A stretch of 61,220 nt of DNA from Chromatiales bacterium (GTDB lineage: Bacteria > Pseudomonadota > Gammaproteobacteria > Steroidobacterales > GCA-2729495), in contig JAEUPZ010000017.1 of assembly GCA_016789885.1 (NCBI GenBank), positions 1 through 61,220 on the forward strand, in the 5' to 3' direction. Made by a program: the position numbers and the translations under genes. The notes beneath the pieces are model-generated. The model was not told the DNA's origin, did not search any database, and saw only the letters and a program-made list of their open reading frames with translations. Below, piece by piece: positions 25,672 to 34,229 of this stretch (within the stretch, counting starts at the first letter, position 1; every line of letters begins with the position of its first letter).

Positions 25672-28041
25672 ATGTACCCCGGCGAAAAACCGGCCACCGG
25701 GCGCCTGGCCGCAGCCGGACGCACCGCGCTGCTGGCGGGCCTCGCCGTCCTGTTCGTGGTCGGCGGCAGCGAGGTCGTGCCGCTCGAGACCGGCTACTAC
25801 GACCTGCTGCAGCGGCTGGCCGCGACGCCGGGCCGGGGCGACACCGTCGTCGTCAGCACGCCGGACGATCCCTGGACAGACCCCCGCCTGCCCGCGCTGG
25901 TGGGCTCGCTGCAGGCCGCCGGAGCCCTGGCCATCGTCATCGCCCACCCGCCGCCCTCGTCGGGCGCCGACGCAAGCGCCGGGCCGGTGGCTCGCGCCGG
26001 CCAGGCCACGGACATCCCCGTCGTCGGTCAGGCGCTCGCCGAAGGGGCCCGGGCCATGACCAGCGCCGGCAGCGTCCTCCTCGGACTCGCGGCGATGCCA
26101 CCCATGACAGGCGCTGGCGACGCCGGCGATGCCTGCCGTTCCGCCATCGACCGGGGCCACGCCGTCCCACCGGTAGCCCAACTGCCGCCCACGTCGGAGC
26201 GGTCACTGCGCCCGGCGGCCGCTGTCCTCTGCGACGCCGCCCTCGCCGCGGGACACCTGGAGATCGAGGCGGACGACGACGGGGTGACCCGGCGGCTGGC
26301 GCCCTGGCTGCTGGCCGGCGGCAGCCCGGTGCCGGCCCTGGCCCTCGAGGCCGCCGCGCTGGCCGGTGCCCCCGGGCGGCGGCCGTCGGCCGATCCGCTG
26401 CTGCTGCGTTACCGGGCTGGCAGCTTCGAGCGCTCGGCCCTGCCGGAGGCCACGCTCACTGAGGCCCTTGCCGGCACCGGCGCGGTGGTCCTGCGGGACC
26501 ACGTGGTCGTCGTCGGCGTCACTGCCGGTACGTCTCCCGGCGCCTGGCGCACCACGCTGGGCGCCACGGTGGGTCCGGCCCAGATCGTCGCGACAGCCAT
26601 CGACAACCTGAGGGCTGCCGATGCGATCCGGCGGCCGGCGGAGAGCCGCTGGGTCGAGCTCGGCCTGGCGCTGCTCCTGGGCACGGCATTGGCGCTGGCG
26701 GGCACACGGCTGACGCTGGTCACTGCCACCGTGACCGCAGCCCTGGCCGCGGTGCTGCTGCTGACGGCCGAAGCCGCCATCTTCGCGGCCGGCTACTGGC
26801 TGCAACTGGGCTCTCTGGCCGTGTTCTGCCTGACCGGCACCGCCGTCGCCCAGGGCCTCCGCCACCTGCCGGTGCCGGGGTCGAGCCGGCCCGCACGGGC
26901 TGCCACCGCCGTGCCACCCGCCATCGGCGGTGGCGCAGAACTGGACCTCGCCTTCTCCGTGCTGCGCCAGCAGCCGACCAACGGCGAGACCAAGGCGCAG
27001 CTGTACGAACTGGCCATGGAGCATGGACGCCGGCGCGACTACGCCAGGGCCGAGCGGGTCTTCCGGCATCTGGCAGCCCGGGACCCCGCGTACCGCGACG
27101 TGGCCAGCAAACTGGAACGCCTCTCCGGGGCACGGCTCGCCCAGGCCCGGTCCGCGTCCCCGGCGGCGCCAGCCGCACCCGCGCCGGCCACGGCCTCGCC
27201 GGGCCCCAACCTGGGCCGCTACCAGCTGGAACGGGTGATCGGCCGCGGCGCCATGGCCACCGTCTATCTGGGCCGCGACCCGACCATCAACCGGCTCGTC
27301 GCCATCAAGACCCTGCCGCTGGCCGAGGAATTTGCCGAGGACGACCTGGCAACCGCCCGCAATCACTTCCTGCGGGAGGCCGAGTCGGCCGGCCGGCTCA
27401 ACCACCCGAACATCATCGCCATCTACGATGCGGGCGAAGACGAGCACGTGGCGTGGCTCGCCATGGAGTACTTCGAAGGCAAGCCGCTGAGTCACTACGC
27501 ACAGCTCGGCCGGCTGCTGCCGCCGGCCACGGTGGTCGAGCTCATGGCCTGGGCGGCCGAGGCCCTGCACTACGCCCACGCGCAGAACGTCGTCCACCGG
27601 GACGTGAAGCCGGCCAACCTGCTCTACGACGAAGTCGCCGACACGCTGAAGCTGGTCGACTTCGGCATCGCGCGGCTGACCGACTCGAGCCGGACCCGCA
27701 CCGGCATCATCCTCGGCACGCCGTCGTACATGTCGCCGGAGCAGCTGGCGGCGAGCCGGGTATCGGGGCAGTCCGACCTGTACTCCCTCGGCGTCACCAT
27801 GTATCACCTGCTGGCAGGCGCACCGCCCTTCCAGGCAGACACGGTGCCGAAGCTCATGGAGCGCATCTCCCAGCAGCCCCACCGGCCGCTGCGGGACATC
27901 CGCGACGACATTCCGCCCTGCGTCGACGAGATCCTCGACCGGGCGCTGGCCAAGAATCCCTCCGACCGCTTCCCTGACGGGCGCGCCATGGCGCGCGCCC
28001 TGCGGGCCTGCTGCCGGACGCTTGCGGCGGTGCCGGCATGA
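25672..28041 (+). CDS. membrane Ser/Thr protein kinase with CHASE2 sensor and TPR-like linker
   Basis: The 789-residue protein has an N-terminal membrane helix (about 12-30), an extracytoplasmic CHASE2-type region (about 35-325), three membrane helices (about 327-400), a helical TPR-like segment (about 425-490), a low-complexity Ala/Pro linker and a C-terminal kinase domain from about 513. Kinase residues are complete: G524-R-G526 loop, Lys546 in VAIK, His642-Arg-Asp644 in HRDVKPANLL, Asp663 in DFGIARL, and GTPSYMSPEQ. It should sense an external cue and phosphorylate cytoplasmic targets. The stop overlaps the PP2C gene (ATGA). ATG 25672 is chosen over the open frame upstream because hydrophobic residues begin soon after it. 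Confidence 0.9.
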   Translation: MYPGEKPATGRLAAAGRTALLAGLAVLFVVGGSEVVPLETGYYDLLQRLAATPGRGDTVVVSTPDDPWTDPRLPALVGSLQAAGALAIVIAHPPPSSGADASAGPVARAGQATDIPVVGQALAEGARAMTSAGSVLLGLAAMPPMTGAGDAGDACRSAIDRGHAVPPVAQLPPTSERSLRPAAAVLCDAALAAGHLEIEADDDGVTRRLAPWLLAGGSPVPALALEAAALAGAPGRRPSADPLLLRYRAGSFERSALPEATLTEALAGTGAVVLRDHVVVVGVTAGTSPGAWRTTLGATVGPAQIVATAIDNLRAADAIRRPAESRWVELGLALLLGTALALAGTRLTLVTATVTAALAAVLLLTAEAAIFAAGYWLQLGSLAVFCLTGTAVAQGLRHLPVPGSSRPARAATAVPPAIGGGAELDLAFSVLRQQPTNGETKAQLYELAMEHGRRRDYARAERVFRHLAARDPAYRDVASKLERLSGARLAQARSASPAAPAAPAPATASPGPNLGRYQLERVIGRGAMATVYLGRDPTINRLVAIKTLPLAEEFAEDDLATARNHFLREAESAGRLNHPNIIAIYDAGEDEHVAWLAMEYFEGKPLSHYAQLGRLLPPATVVELMAWAAEALHYAHAQNVVHRDVKPANLLYDEVADTLKLVDFGIARLTDSSRTRTGIILGTPSYMSPEQLAASRVSGQSDLYSLGVTMYHLLAGAPPFQADTVPKLMERISQQPHRPLRDIRDDIPPCVDEILDRALAKNPSDRFPDGRAMARALRACCRTLAAVPA

Positions 28042-28862
28042 GCCTGCGCAGCAAGTTCGCCGCGGCGGAGCTGACCGACACGGGCCGGGTACGGGAGCAC
28101 AACGAGGACCGGATCGGCTCGAACCTCGACACGGCACTGCTCGTGCTGGCCGACGGCATGGGCGGCTACAACGCCGGCGAAGTGGCGAGCGGCATCGCCG
28201 TGCGAACCGTCATGCAGCTGGTGGCGGCCGGCTGCGCGCGCGAGGAACGCCAGGCCGTCGATCCGGCCACCGGACTGATGCGCCAGACCGTCATCCTGCG
28301 CGATGCGATCAGCCGCGCCAACAAGGTGATCCACCAGACCGCCCGGACCCAGCCGCAGTGCCAGGGCATGGGCACGACCATCGTCGCCTGCCTGTTCTAC
28401 GACAACCGGATTTCCATCGCCCATGTCGGCGACTCGCGCCTGTACCGGTTCCGGCAGAACCGCCTCGAACAGCTGACGACGGACCACTCGCTGCTGCAGG
28501 AGCTCGTCGATCGCGGCTTCTACTCCCGGCAGGAGGCCGCGCGCTCGGCCAACCGCAACTTCGTGACGCGGGCGCTGGGCGTGGAGCCGTCGGTGCAGGT
28601 GGAACTGCAGGAGGCCGCCGTCGAGCCGGACGACATCTACCTGCTCTGCTCGGACGGCCTGCCGGACATGGTCGAGCACGAGGACATCCATTTAACGATA
28701 AGCACCTTTGGTGCTAACCTGCAGACCGCTGGCCAGCAACTGGTGCAGCTGAGCAACGACCACGGGGGCAAGGACAACGTGTCGGTCGTGCTGGCCCGGG
28801 TCGTCGAACCGTTCCCGGCACCCAGCGGCGTGCTCGGCCGGCTGCGCCGCATGTTCAGCTGA
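28038..28862 (+). CDS. PP2C-family Ser/Thr protein phosphatase
   Basis: This 274-residue soluble phosphatase has the metal-binding PP2C motifs TDTGRVREHNEDRIG, LADGMGGYNAGEVAS, MGTTIVACLF with AHVGDSRLYRF, LLCSDGLPDM and KDNVSVVLARV. It should reverse phosphorylation by the kinase encoded directly upstream, whose stop overlaps this ATG (ATGA). A flap region (about 130-190) is of normal size. A short proline-containing tail precedes the C terminus. No membrane segment or secretion signal is seen. Confidence 0.95.
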   Translation: MSLRSKFAAAELTDTGRVREHNEDRIGSNLDTALLVLADGMGGYNAGEVASGIAVRTVMQLVAAGCAREERQAVDPATGLMRQTVILRDAISRANKVIHQTARTQPQCQGMGTTIVACLFYDNRISIAHVGDSRLYRFRQNRLEQLTTDHSLLQELVDRGFYSRQEAARSANRNFVTRALGVEPSVQVELQEAAVEPDDIYLLCSDGLPDMVEHEDIHLTISTFGANLQTAGQQLVQLSNDHGGKDNVSVVLARVVEPFPAPSGVLGRLRRMFS

Positions 28863-28898
28863 CGGGCCACAGAAACCGCGCACGCAACAGGGACCGGC

Positions 28899-29609
28899 AT
28901 GGCACGCCTCATCCTGAGCCTCGATGGCCAGGTCCTCGCCGAATACAACATGAGCCGGGAGCGGTATACGGTCGGCCGCCTGCCCGACAACGACATCCGC
29001 ATCGACCACCCGACGGTGAGCGGGCACCACTCGGTCCTCATCAACATCCTCAACGACTCGTTCCTCGAGGACCTCAACAGCACCAACGGCACGTACGTGA
29101 ACGGCAGGCTGGTGCGCAAGCACGCCCTGCAGAACGGCGACGTGATCACGGTGGGCCGGCACCAGCTGCGGTTCATCGACACCAGCACCGAAGACGTCGC
29201 CGACGAGTTCGCCCGCACGCTCGTGCTCGACCGAGATGCCGACGGCAACGCCGTCGCCATGGCCGTGCCGCCACGGGCCGGCATGGCCGGCACCCTGCCC
29301 ACCGCGGCCAACGAACCTGCCGCGGCGGGCCGGCGACCCGCCGTCGGACGCCTGCAGGTGCTGAACGGGCGTTTCGCGGGCCGGGAACTGGTCCTCGGCA
29401 AGGCGCTGACGACGCTGGGCCTCCCCGGCGCCCAGGTGGTCGCCGTCACCCGTCGGGCCGATGGCTACCACATCGTCGCCATCGAGCTGGCGGCCGGCGA
29501 GCCGCCGCCGCGGGTCAACGGCGAGCCGCTCGGGGCAGGCGCGCGCCGGCTGGACGACCACGACCTCGTCGAGGTCGCGGGCACCAAGATGGGCTTCTTC
29601 CTCGCCTAG
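28899..29609 (+). CDS. FHA-domain protein with a second, degenerate FHA-like half
   Basis: The 236-residue protein starts with a complete FHA domain (about 1-90): Gly26-Arg27, Ser41, His44 and Asn63-Gly64, the residues that bind phosphothreonine. After an acidic link, the second half (about 150-236) repeats the strand pattern (VLNGRFAGRELVLGKA, ...PRVNGEPLG, LVEVAGTKMGFFL) but lacks the Arg, Ser and His, so it probably no longer binds phosphate. It likely docks on targets or on the autophosphorylated kinase. It is the third gene of the kinase/PP2C set, 36 bp downstream. Confidence 0.9.
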   Translation: MARLILSLDGQVLAEYNMSRERYTVGRLPDNDIRIDHPTVSGHHSVLINILNDSFLEDLNSTNGTYVNGRLVRKHALQNGDVITVGRHQLRFIDTSTEDVADEFARTLVLDRDADGNAVAMAVPPRAGMAGTLPTAANEPAAAGRRPAVGRLQVLNGRFAGRELVLGKALTTLGLPGAQVVAVTRRADGYHIVAIELAAGEPPPRVNGEPLGAGARRLDDHDLVEVAGTKMGFFLA

Positions 29610-29637
29610 GCGGCACCGGGAGCCACCGCGGGGCAGG

Positions 29638-29653
29638 CGGGGCGGCGGCCCCG
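29638..29653. terminator. hairpin between convergent FHA and alr genes
   Basis: CGGGGC and GCCCCG form a perfect 6-bp stem with a 4-nt loop between the two convergent stop codons, in a 48-bp gap. Without a T run on either side it is only a possible bidirectional stop. Confidence 0.3.
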
Positions 29654-29657
29654 GGTC

Positions 29658-30794
29658 CTAGGACGCCGCGGAACCGGCGTGATCCACCGCCTCAACGACC
29701 CGCACGGCAACGCGCCGGTTGATCCCGGTCATCAGCGTCCAGGGAATGGTGCGGGCGGCGGCTGCCACCTCTTCCACCGTCGGCGACGTGCCCCACAGCA
29801 CCACCCGGTCCCCGACCGCAGCCGCCGGGACCTCGGTCAGGTCCAGCGTCACCATGTCCATGGAGACGCGGCCCACCAGCGGCGCGACGTGTCCGTTCAC
29901 CAGCACCGGGGTGCCCGAGGCCACGTGCCAGGGGTAGCCGTCGGCGTAGCCCGCCGCGGCGATGCCGATGACGCTGTCGCGCGACGCGACCCAGTGACCG
30001 CCGTAGCCGACCCGGGCGCCCTTCGGCAGGGGCTTCACGGCGATGAGCCGCGACTCGAAGGACATGGCCGGCTGCAACCCCAGGGTCGCGGCCGTCGCCG
30101 TGCGCAAGGGCGACGCGCCGAACAGCATGATGCCGGGCCGCACCCAGTTGCGGCCCCGGTAGCGCAGTCCCGGCGAGGGTCGCAGCGCCTCGGGCCACTG
30201 CAGGATGCCGGCGGAGTTGGCGATGCTGACGTCCCCTTCCCAATCGCCGATGGCCTCGCCGAAGGCGCGCAGCTGCTCCTCGGTGGCCGGATCGCTGCGG
30301 TCGTCGGCGCAGGCCAGGTGGGTCATCAGCACGACGGAGCGCACCGCCCGGCAGCCCTGCAGCCGGGCCAGGGCGCCGGGCAGCCGGGCCGGCGCAACGC
30401 CGAGCCGGCCCATGCCGGAGTCGACCTTGAGCCAGCAGGCCACCGGCTCCGGCAGTGTGGTCGCCTCGAGCAGCGCCACCTGTTCCAGCGTGTGGACGAC
30501 GGCGTCGAGCCCGAAGTCCGCGGCCGTGCGCAGCTCCGCCGCGGTCGCGAAGCCAGACAGCACGACCAGGCGCTGGACGATGCCCGCCTCGCGCAGCTGC
30601 AGGGCCTCGTCAAGGCGCGCCACGGCAAAGGCGTCGGCGTCGGCGAGGATGCGGGCCACGTGCACGAGGCCGTGCCCGTAGGCATTCGCCTTGATGACGG
30701 CCAGCACAGGACAGCCCGGCGCCGCGGCGCGGACCTGCTGGAGGTTGGCGCGGAGAGCGGCGGGCCGGATGACGGCCACCGCCGCCGGCGTCAC
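29658..30794 (-). CDS. alr: alanine racemase
   Basis: This PLP enzyme makes D-alanine for peptidoglycan. The 378-residue protein has the catalytic lysine Lys35 in VIKANAYGHGL and the second catalytic base, a tyrosine, in RVGYGGHWV. Residues NWVRPGIMLFGASP and VSMDMVTLDL are typical. The GTG start overlaps the dnaB stop (GTGA). The dnaB-alr order is common in gammaproteobacteria. The gene converges on the FHA gene. Confidence 0.96.
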   Translation of the reverse strand: MTPAAVAVIRPAALRANLQQVRAAAPGCPVLAVIKANAYGHGLVHVARILADADAFAVARLDEALQLREAGIVQRLVVLSGFATAAELRTAADFGLDAVVHTLEQVALLEATTLPEPVACWLKVDSGMGRLGVAPARLPGALARLQGCRAVRSVVLMTHLACADDRSDPATEEQLRAFGEAIGDWEGDVSIANSAGILQWPEALRPSPGLRYRGRNWVRPGIMLFGASPLRTATAATLGLQPAMSFESRLIAVKPLPKGARVGYGGHWVASRDSVIGIAAAGYADGYPWHVASGTPVLVNGHVAPLVGRVSMDMVTLDLTEVPAAAVGDRVVLWGTSPTVEEVAAAARTIPWTLMTGINRRVAVRVVEAVDHAGSAAS

Positions 30795-32179
30795 AGGTAC
30801 GCCTCCATCTCGGGCGCGTAGTTCTCGAACTTGGTGAAGCGGCCGAGGAACGTCAGCGGGAACTCGCCCGTCGGGCCGTTGCGCTGCTTGGCGATGGTGA
30901 TGTCCGCGATGCCCTTGCGGGGGCTGTCGTGGTTGTAGACCTCGTCGCGGTAGATGAAGAGGATCAGGTCGGCGTCCTGCTCGATGGCGCCGGACTCGCG
31001 CAGGTCGGACATGACCGGCTTCTTGTCCTGGCGCTGCTCGACGCTGCGGTTGAGCTGCGACAGCGCGATGATGGGAATGCGCAGCTCGCGGGCCAGCGCC
31101 TTCAGCGAGCGCGAGATCTCCGAGATCTCGGTGGCCCGGTTCTCGGCCGTACCGGCGACCTTCATCAGCTGCAGGTAGTCGACGACGATGAGGTCGAGCC
31201 CGCGCTCGCGCTGCAGGCGCCGCGCGCGGGCCCGCAGGTCCGTCGGCGTCAGGGCCGGCGTATCGTCGATGAAGATCGGGGCATCGGCCATCTGCTGGAT
31301 CGCGCCCGTGATGCGCGGCCAGTCGTCGTCGCTGAAGCGCCCGTTGCGCAGGTGCGACTGGTCGATGCGGCCCAGCGACGAAATCATGCGCAGGGCCAGC
31401 TGCTCGGTGGACATCTCCATGCTGAACACGCCCACGGACTTGCCGTGGCCCAGCGCCGCGTTCTCGCCGATGTTGATGGCCAGCGTCGTCTTGCCCATGG
31501 AGGGGCGGCCCGCGACGATGATCAGGTCGCCCGGCTGCAGGCCGGCGGTGAACTCGTCGAGCTTGCCGAAGCCCGTGGGCAGGCCGGTGAGCTGGCCCTG
31601 GGACTGGTGCAGCTGGTCGAGCCGGTCGATGGTCGCCGGCAGCACCGACTGCACGTGTACGAAGCCGGAGCCGCGGCGCTGGCCGGTTTCGGCGATCTCG
31701 AAGACCCGGCGCTCGGCCTCGTCGACGAGCTCGCTGATGGCCCGGCCTTCGGGGTGGTAGGCCGCGGCGGCAATCTCGTTGCCGACGCTGATGAGCCGCC
31801 GCAGCAGCGCGCGCTCCCGCACGATGCGCGCGTAGTCGCGCACGTTGGCAGCGCTCGGCGTGTCGGCGACGAGCTCGGCGAGGTAGGCCGTGCCGCCGAC
31901 GGCGTCCAGCTCTCCCCGGGAGGCGAGCAACGCCGACAGCGTCACGGGATCGGCCGGCTGGCTGCGCTCGGAGAGCGTGCGGATGCCGGCGAAGATGAGC
32001 TGATGGTCGGGCCGGAAGAAGTCCTGGTCGGTGACCGCGTCGGCGATCTTGTCCCAGGACTGGTTGTCCAGCATCAACCCGCCGAGCAGCGCCTGCTCGG
32101 CCTGGTTGGAACTCGGCGGCGCCGGCAGCTCGCCCTGGGGCTTGCCGCCGTTGTCCCGGCGGGGTGCCCGGCTGGCCAT
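30791..32179 (-). CDS. dnaB: replicative DNA helicase DnaB
   Basis: DnaB is the hexameric helicase of the replication fork. The 462-residue protein has an N-terminal primase-interaction domain (from about 22, PPSSNQAEQALLGGLML) and a RecA-like domain with Walker A GRPSMGKTT (224-232), VVDYLQLM and SRSLKALARELRIPIIALSQLNR. No intein is present. The gene lies 3 bp after rplI and overlaps alr, so it probably shares the rpsF transcript. Confidence 0.98.
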   Translation of the reverse strand: MASRAPRRDNGGKPQGELPAPPSSNQAEQALLGGLMLDNQSWDKIADAVTDQDFFRPDHQLIFAGIRTLSERSQPADPVTLSALLASRGELDAVGGTAYLAELVADTPSAANVRDYARIVRERALLRRLISVGNEIAAAAYHPEGRAISELVDEAERRVFEIAETGQRRGSGFVHVQSVLPATIDRLDQLHQSQGQLTGLPTGFGKLDEFTAGLQPGDLIIVAGRPSMGKTTLAINIGENAALGHGKSVGVFSMEMSTEQLALRMISSLGRIDQSHLRNGRFSDDDWPRITGAIQQMADAPIFIDDTPALTPTDLRARARRLQRERGLDLIVVDYLQLMKVAGTAENRATEISEISRSLKALARELRIPIIALSQLNRSVEQRQDKKPVMSDLRESGAIEQDADLILFIYRDEVYNHDSPRKGIADITIAKQRNGPTGEFPLTFLGRFTKFENYAPEMEAYL

Positions 32180-32182
32180 GGG

Positions 32183-32641
32183 TTAGCCGGCGGTCTCCTC
32201 GGCGACCACGACCACCTTGACCGCCACCGTCACATCGGAGTGCAGGTGCAGGTCGACCAGATGCTCACCGAGCGTGCGGATCGGCCCCTCGGGCAGGCGT
32301 ACCTCGCTGCGCTTGATGGCGACGCCGGCGGCCGTGCAGGCCTCGGCGATGTCGGTGGTGCCAAGGCTGCCGAAGAGCTTGCCTTCGGTGCCCGCCTTGG
32401 CGGCCAGGCGCAGCGTGAGGGCCTGGGCCGCGGCACCGCGGGCCTGGGCCGCGGCGAGTTCCTCGGCCTGCTTGCGCTCGAGCTCGGCCCGGCGGGCCTC
32501 GAAGAGCGCGATGTTCTCGGGGGTGGCGAGGGTGGCCTTGCCCCGGGGCAGCAGGAAGTTGCGGCCGAAGCCCGGCTTCACCTTCACGCGGTCGCCGATG
32601 GCGCCGAGGTTCTCGACCTTCTCGAGCAGGATGACGTCCAT
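32183..32641 (-). CDS. rplI: 50S ribosomal protein L9
   Basis: L9 binds domain V of 23S rRNA and helps keep the reading frame. The 152-residue protein starts [30 protein letters not shown], here quoted only in part as the diagnostic N-terminal domain, followed by the long helix (about 41-75) and the C-terminal domain. Length fits the family. It follows rpsR by 11 bp. Confidence 0.97.
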   Translation of the reverse strand: MDVILLEKVENLGAIGDRVKVKPGFGRNFLLPRGKATLATPENIALFEARRAELERKQAEELAAAQARGAAAQALTLRLAAKAGTEGKLFGSLGTTDIAEACTAAGVAIKRSEVRLPEGPIRTLGEHLVDLHLHSDVTVAVKVVVVAEETAG

Positions 32642-32652
32642 GGTCGTGCCCC

Positions 32653-32877
32653 TCAGTGCTTGTCGGTGTACGGCAGGAGCGCCAGGAAGCGGGCGCGCTT
32701 GACGGCGGTGGCGAGCTGGCGCTGGTAACGGGCCTTGGTGCCGGTGATGCGGCTCGGCACGATCTTGCCGGTCTCGGTGATGTACTGCCGCAGCGTCTCG
32801 AGATCCTTGTAGTCGATCTCCTTGACGCCTTCGGCGGTGAACTTGCAGAACTTGCGACGGCGGAAATACTTGCTCAT
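32653..32877 (-). CDS. rpsR: 30S ribosomal protein S18
   Basis: S18 pairs with S6 on the 30S platform. The 74-residue product begins [17 protein letters not shown] and contains [19 protein letters not shown], both typical. The single Cys11 is the usual cysteine of the family. It follows rpsF after 26 bp. E. coli has priB in this gap, but there is no room for it here. Confidence 0.98.
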   Translation of the reverse strand: MSKYFRRRKFCKFTAEGVKEIDYKDLETLRQYITETGKIVPSRITGTKARYQRQLATAVKRARFLALLPYTDKH

Positions 32878-32903
32878 GTGTGGTTCCCCAGGTTCAGCGC
32901 GGC

Positions 32904-33332
32904 TCAGGCGGACGCGGCTTCGCCGGCGCCCTCGGCGCTGTCGGCGGCGTCGTCATCCCGGGCCGGACGGGCCGGACGGTCGTCGCTGCTGCGCTCCTCG
33001 CCGCCGCGGTCGTCGCTGGACTTGGCCAGCGGCGACGGCTCGGTGACGGCCTCGTCGCGGGCCATGACCAGGTGGCGCAGCACGGCGTCGCTGAAGCGGA
33101 AGGCGCCGACCAGCTCGGCGAGCGTGGCCTGGTCGCACTCGACGTTCATCAGCACGTAGTGGGCCTTGTGCACCTTGTTGATCGAGTGGGCCAGCTGGCG
33201 GCGGCCCCAGTCCTCGAGGCGGTGCACGTTGCCGCCACCGGTGGTGATCATGGTGCGGTAACGCTCGACCATGGCGGGCACCTGCTCGCTCTGGTCGGGA
33301 TGGACGAGAAAGACGATCTCGTAGTGGCGCAT
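32904..33332 (-). CDS. rpsF: 30S ribosomal protein S6 with long charged tail
   Basis: S6 binds S18 on the 30S platform. The globular domain (1-95, [17 protein letters not shown]) is standard. After it comes a charged, probably disordered tail of nearly 45 residues with two SSDDR repeats and an acidic stretch. Such tails are glutamylated in some bacteria, but this one is not glutamate-ended. GGGGAG lies 9 nt before ATG 33332. The frame is open upstream, but the leader there folds into a hairpin that includes this ribosome site. Confidence 0.96.
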   Translation of the reverse strand: MRHYEIVFLVHPDQSEQVPAMVERYRTMITTGGGNVHRLEDWGRRQLAHSINKVHKAHYVLMNVECDQATLAELVGAFRFSDAVLRHLVMARDEAVTEPSPLAKSSDDRGGEERSSDDRPARPARDDDAADSAEGAGEAASA

Positions 33333-33381
33333 TGGCTGCTCTCCCCGTGGGTTGAAGCCACCCGTCCGGGCCCTCCGCAGC
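33333..33381 (-). promoter_or_regulatory. folded rpsF leader, candidate S6:S18 autoregulatory element
   Basis: The 49 nt before the rpsF ATG can form nested stems: GCTGC/GCAGC (33377-33381 with 33335-33339), CCCG/CGGG (33367-33370 with 33344-33347) and GGGT/ACCC (33360-33363 with 33349-33352). The GGGGAG ribosome site is held in the fold and a CCG lies at an internal loop. S6:S18 complexes are known to bind CCG-containing rpsF leader hairpins. That this is such a site is inferred. Confidence 0.45.
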
Positions 33382-33476
33382 ACTGTGCAACGCCCGGGAA
33401 GGGCTGGAGCACGGGGCGGGGGGCACGCCGGTGTGGCAGGGAAGGCCAGGTTACCCCGGCCTTGGGACCGCGCATC

Positions 33477-34229
33477 CTACCGGACGCCCCCCGGGGCGGC
33501 AAGGCGCTGCCGCCGGCTTTCGTAGAGGGCGATGCCGGCCGCCACGGCCACGTTGAGGCTCGCCACGTCGCCGGCCATGGGCAGGCTCGCCAGGAAGTCG
33601 CAGTGCTCGCGGGTCAGCCGGCGCAGCCCCTCCCCTTCGGCCCCCAGCACCAGGGCGACGCCACCCGTCAGGTCCCGCGCGTAGAGGCTCTCCGGGGCGC
33701 CCGCATCGAGGCCCACGAGCCACACACCCGCGGTCTTCAGGAACTCCATGAAGCGCACGAGGTTGGCCACCTGGGCCAGCGGCTGCACACCGGCGGCGCC
33801 CGACGCCACCTTGCTCGCCGCCGGCGTCATGGCGACGGTGCGGTTGCGCCCCGTGACCACCAGGTCGGCGCCGGCGGCATTGGCCGTGCGCAGGCAGGAG
33901 CCGAGGTTCCGGGGGTCCTGGACGCCGTCGAGCAGCAGGATGAGCGGGGCCGGCGCCGCTTCCACGAGCCGCCGGGCCTCGCCTTCGTCGAGGACCACGT
34001 CGCCCTCGACCTCGGCGGCCACGCCCTGGTGGCGCGCACCACCGGTCAGCCGGTCCAGCTCCTCGGCCGGCAACGTCACCACGGGACACGCCGCCGCCTC
34101 GAGCACCCCGGCGAGCCGGGCCCGGCGGTCGGCGCCGAGGCCGGCCTGCACCAGCAGCCGGCGGAGCAGCCGCGGGCGCGCCGCCTGCAGCTGCGTCACG
34201 GCGTTGATGCCGCAGACGATGCGGCTCAC
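33477..34229 (-). CDS. rlmB: 23S rRNA (guanosine-2'-O-)-methyltransferase RlmB
   Basis: RlmB methylates G2251 of 23S rRNA. The 250-residue protein has an N-terminal RNA-binding part starting VSRIVCGINAVTQLQ and a SpoU-type SPOUT domain with LDGVQDPRNLGSCLRTA, VLGAEGEGLRRL and SLNVAVAAGIALYE. GTG 34229 overlaps the rnr stop (GTGA) and gives the family's normal start. The longer open frame upstream lies within rnr. The rnr-rlmB order is as in E. coli. Confidence 0.95.
   Translation of the reverse strand: MSRIVCGINAVTQLQAARPRLLRRLLVQAGLGADRRARLAGVLEAAACPVVTLPAEELDRLTGGARHQGVAAEVEGDVVLDEGEARRLVEAAPAPLILLLDGVQDPRNLGSCLRTANAAGADLVVTGRNRTVAMTPAASKVASGAAGVQPLAQVANLVRFMEFLKTAGVWLVGLDAGAPESLYARDLTGGVALVLGAEGEGLRRLTREHCDFLASLPMAGDVASLNVAVAAGIALYESRRQRLAAPGGVR

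Noticed and set aside
22845..26462. A 1205-codon open frame on the plus strand across ffh and radA
   Set aside because: It is antisense to two well-supported genes, has the His/Gln/Arg/Gly-rich text typical of reverse-strand frames in GC-rich DNA and shows no domain motif.
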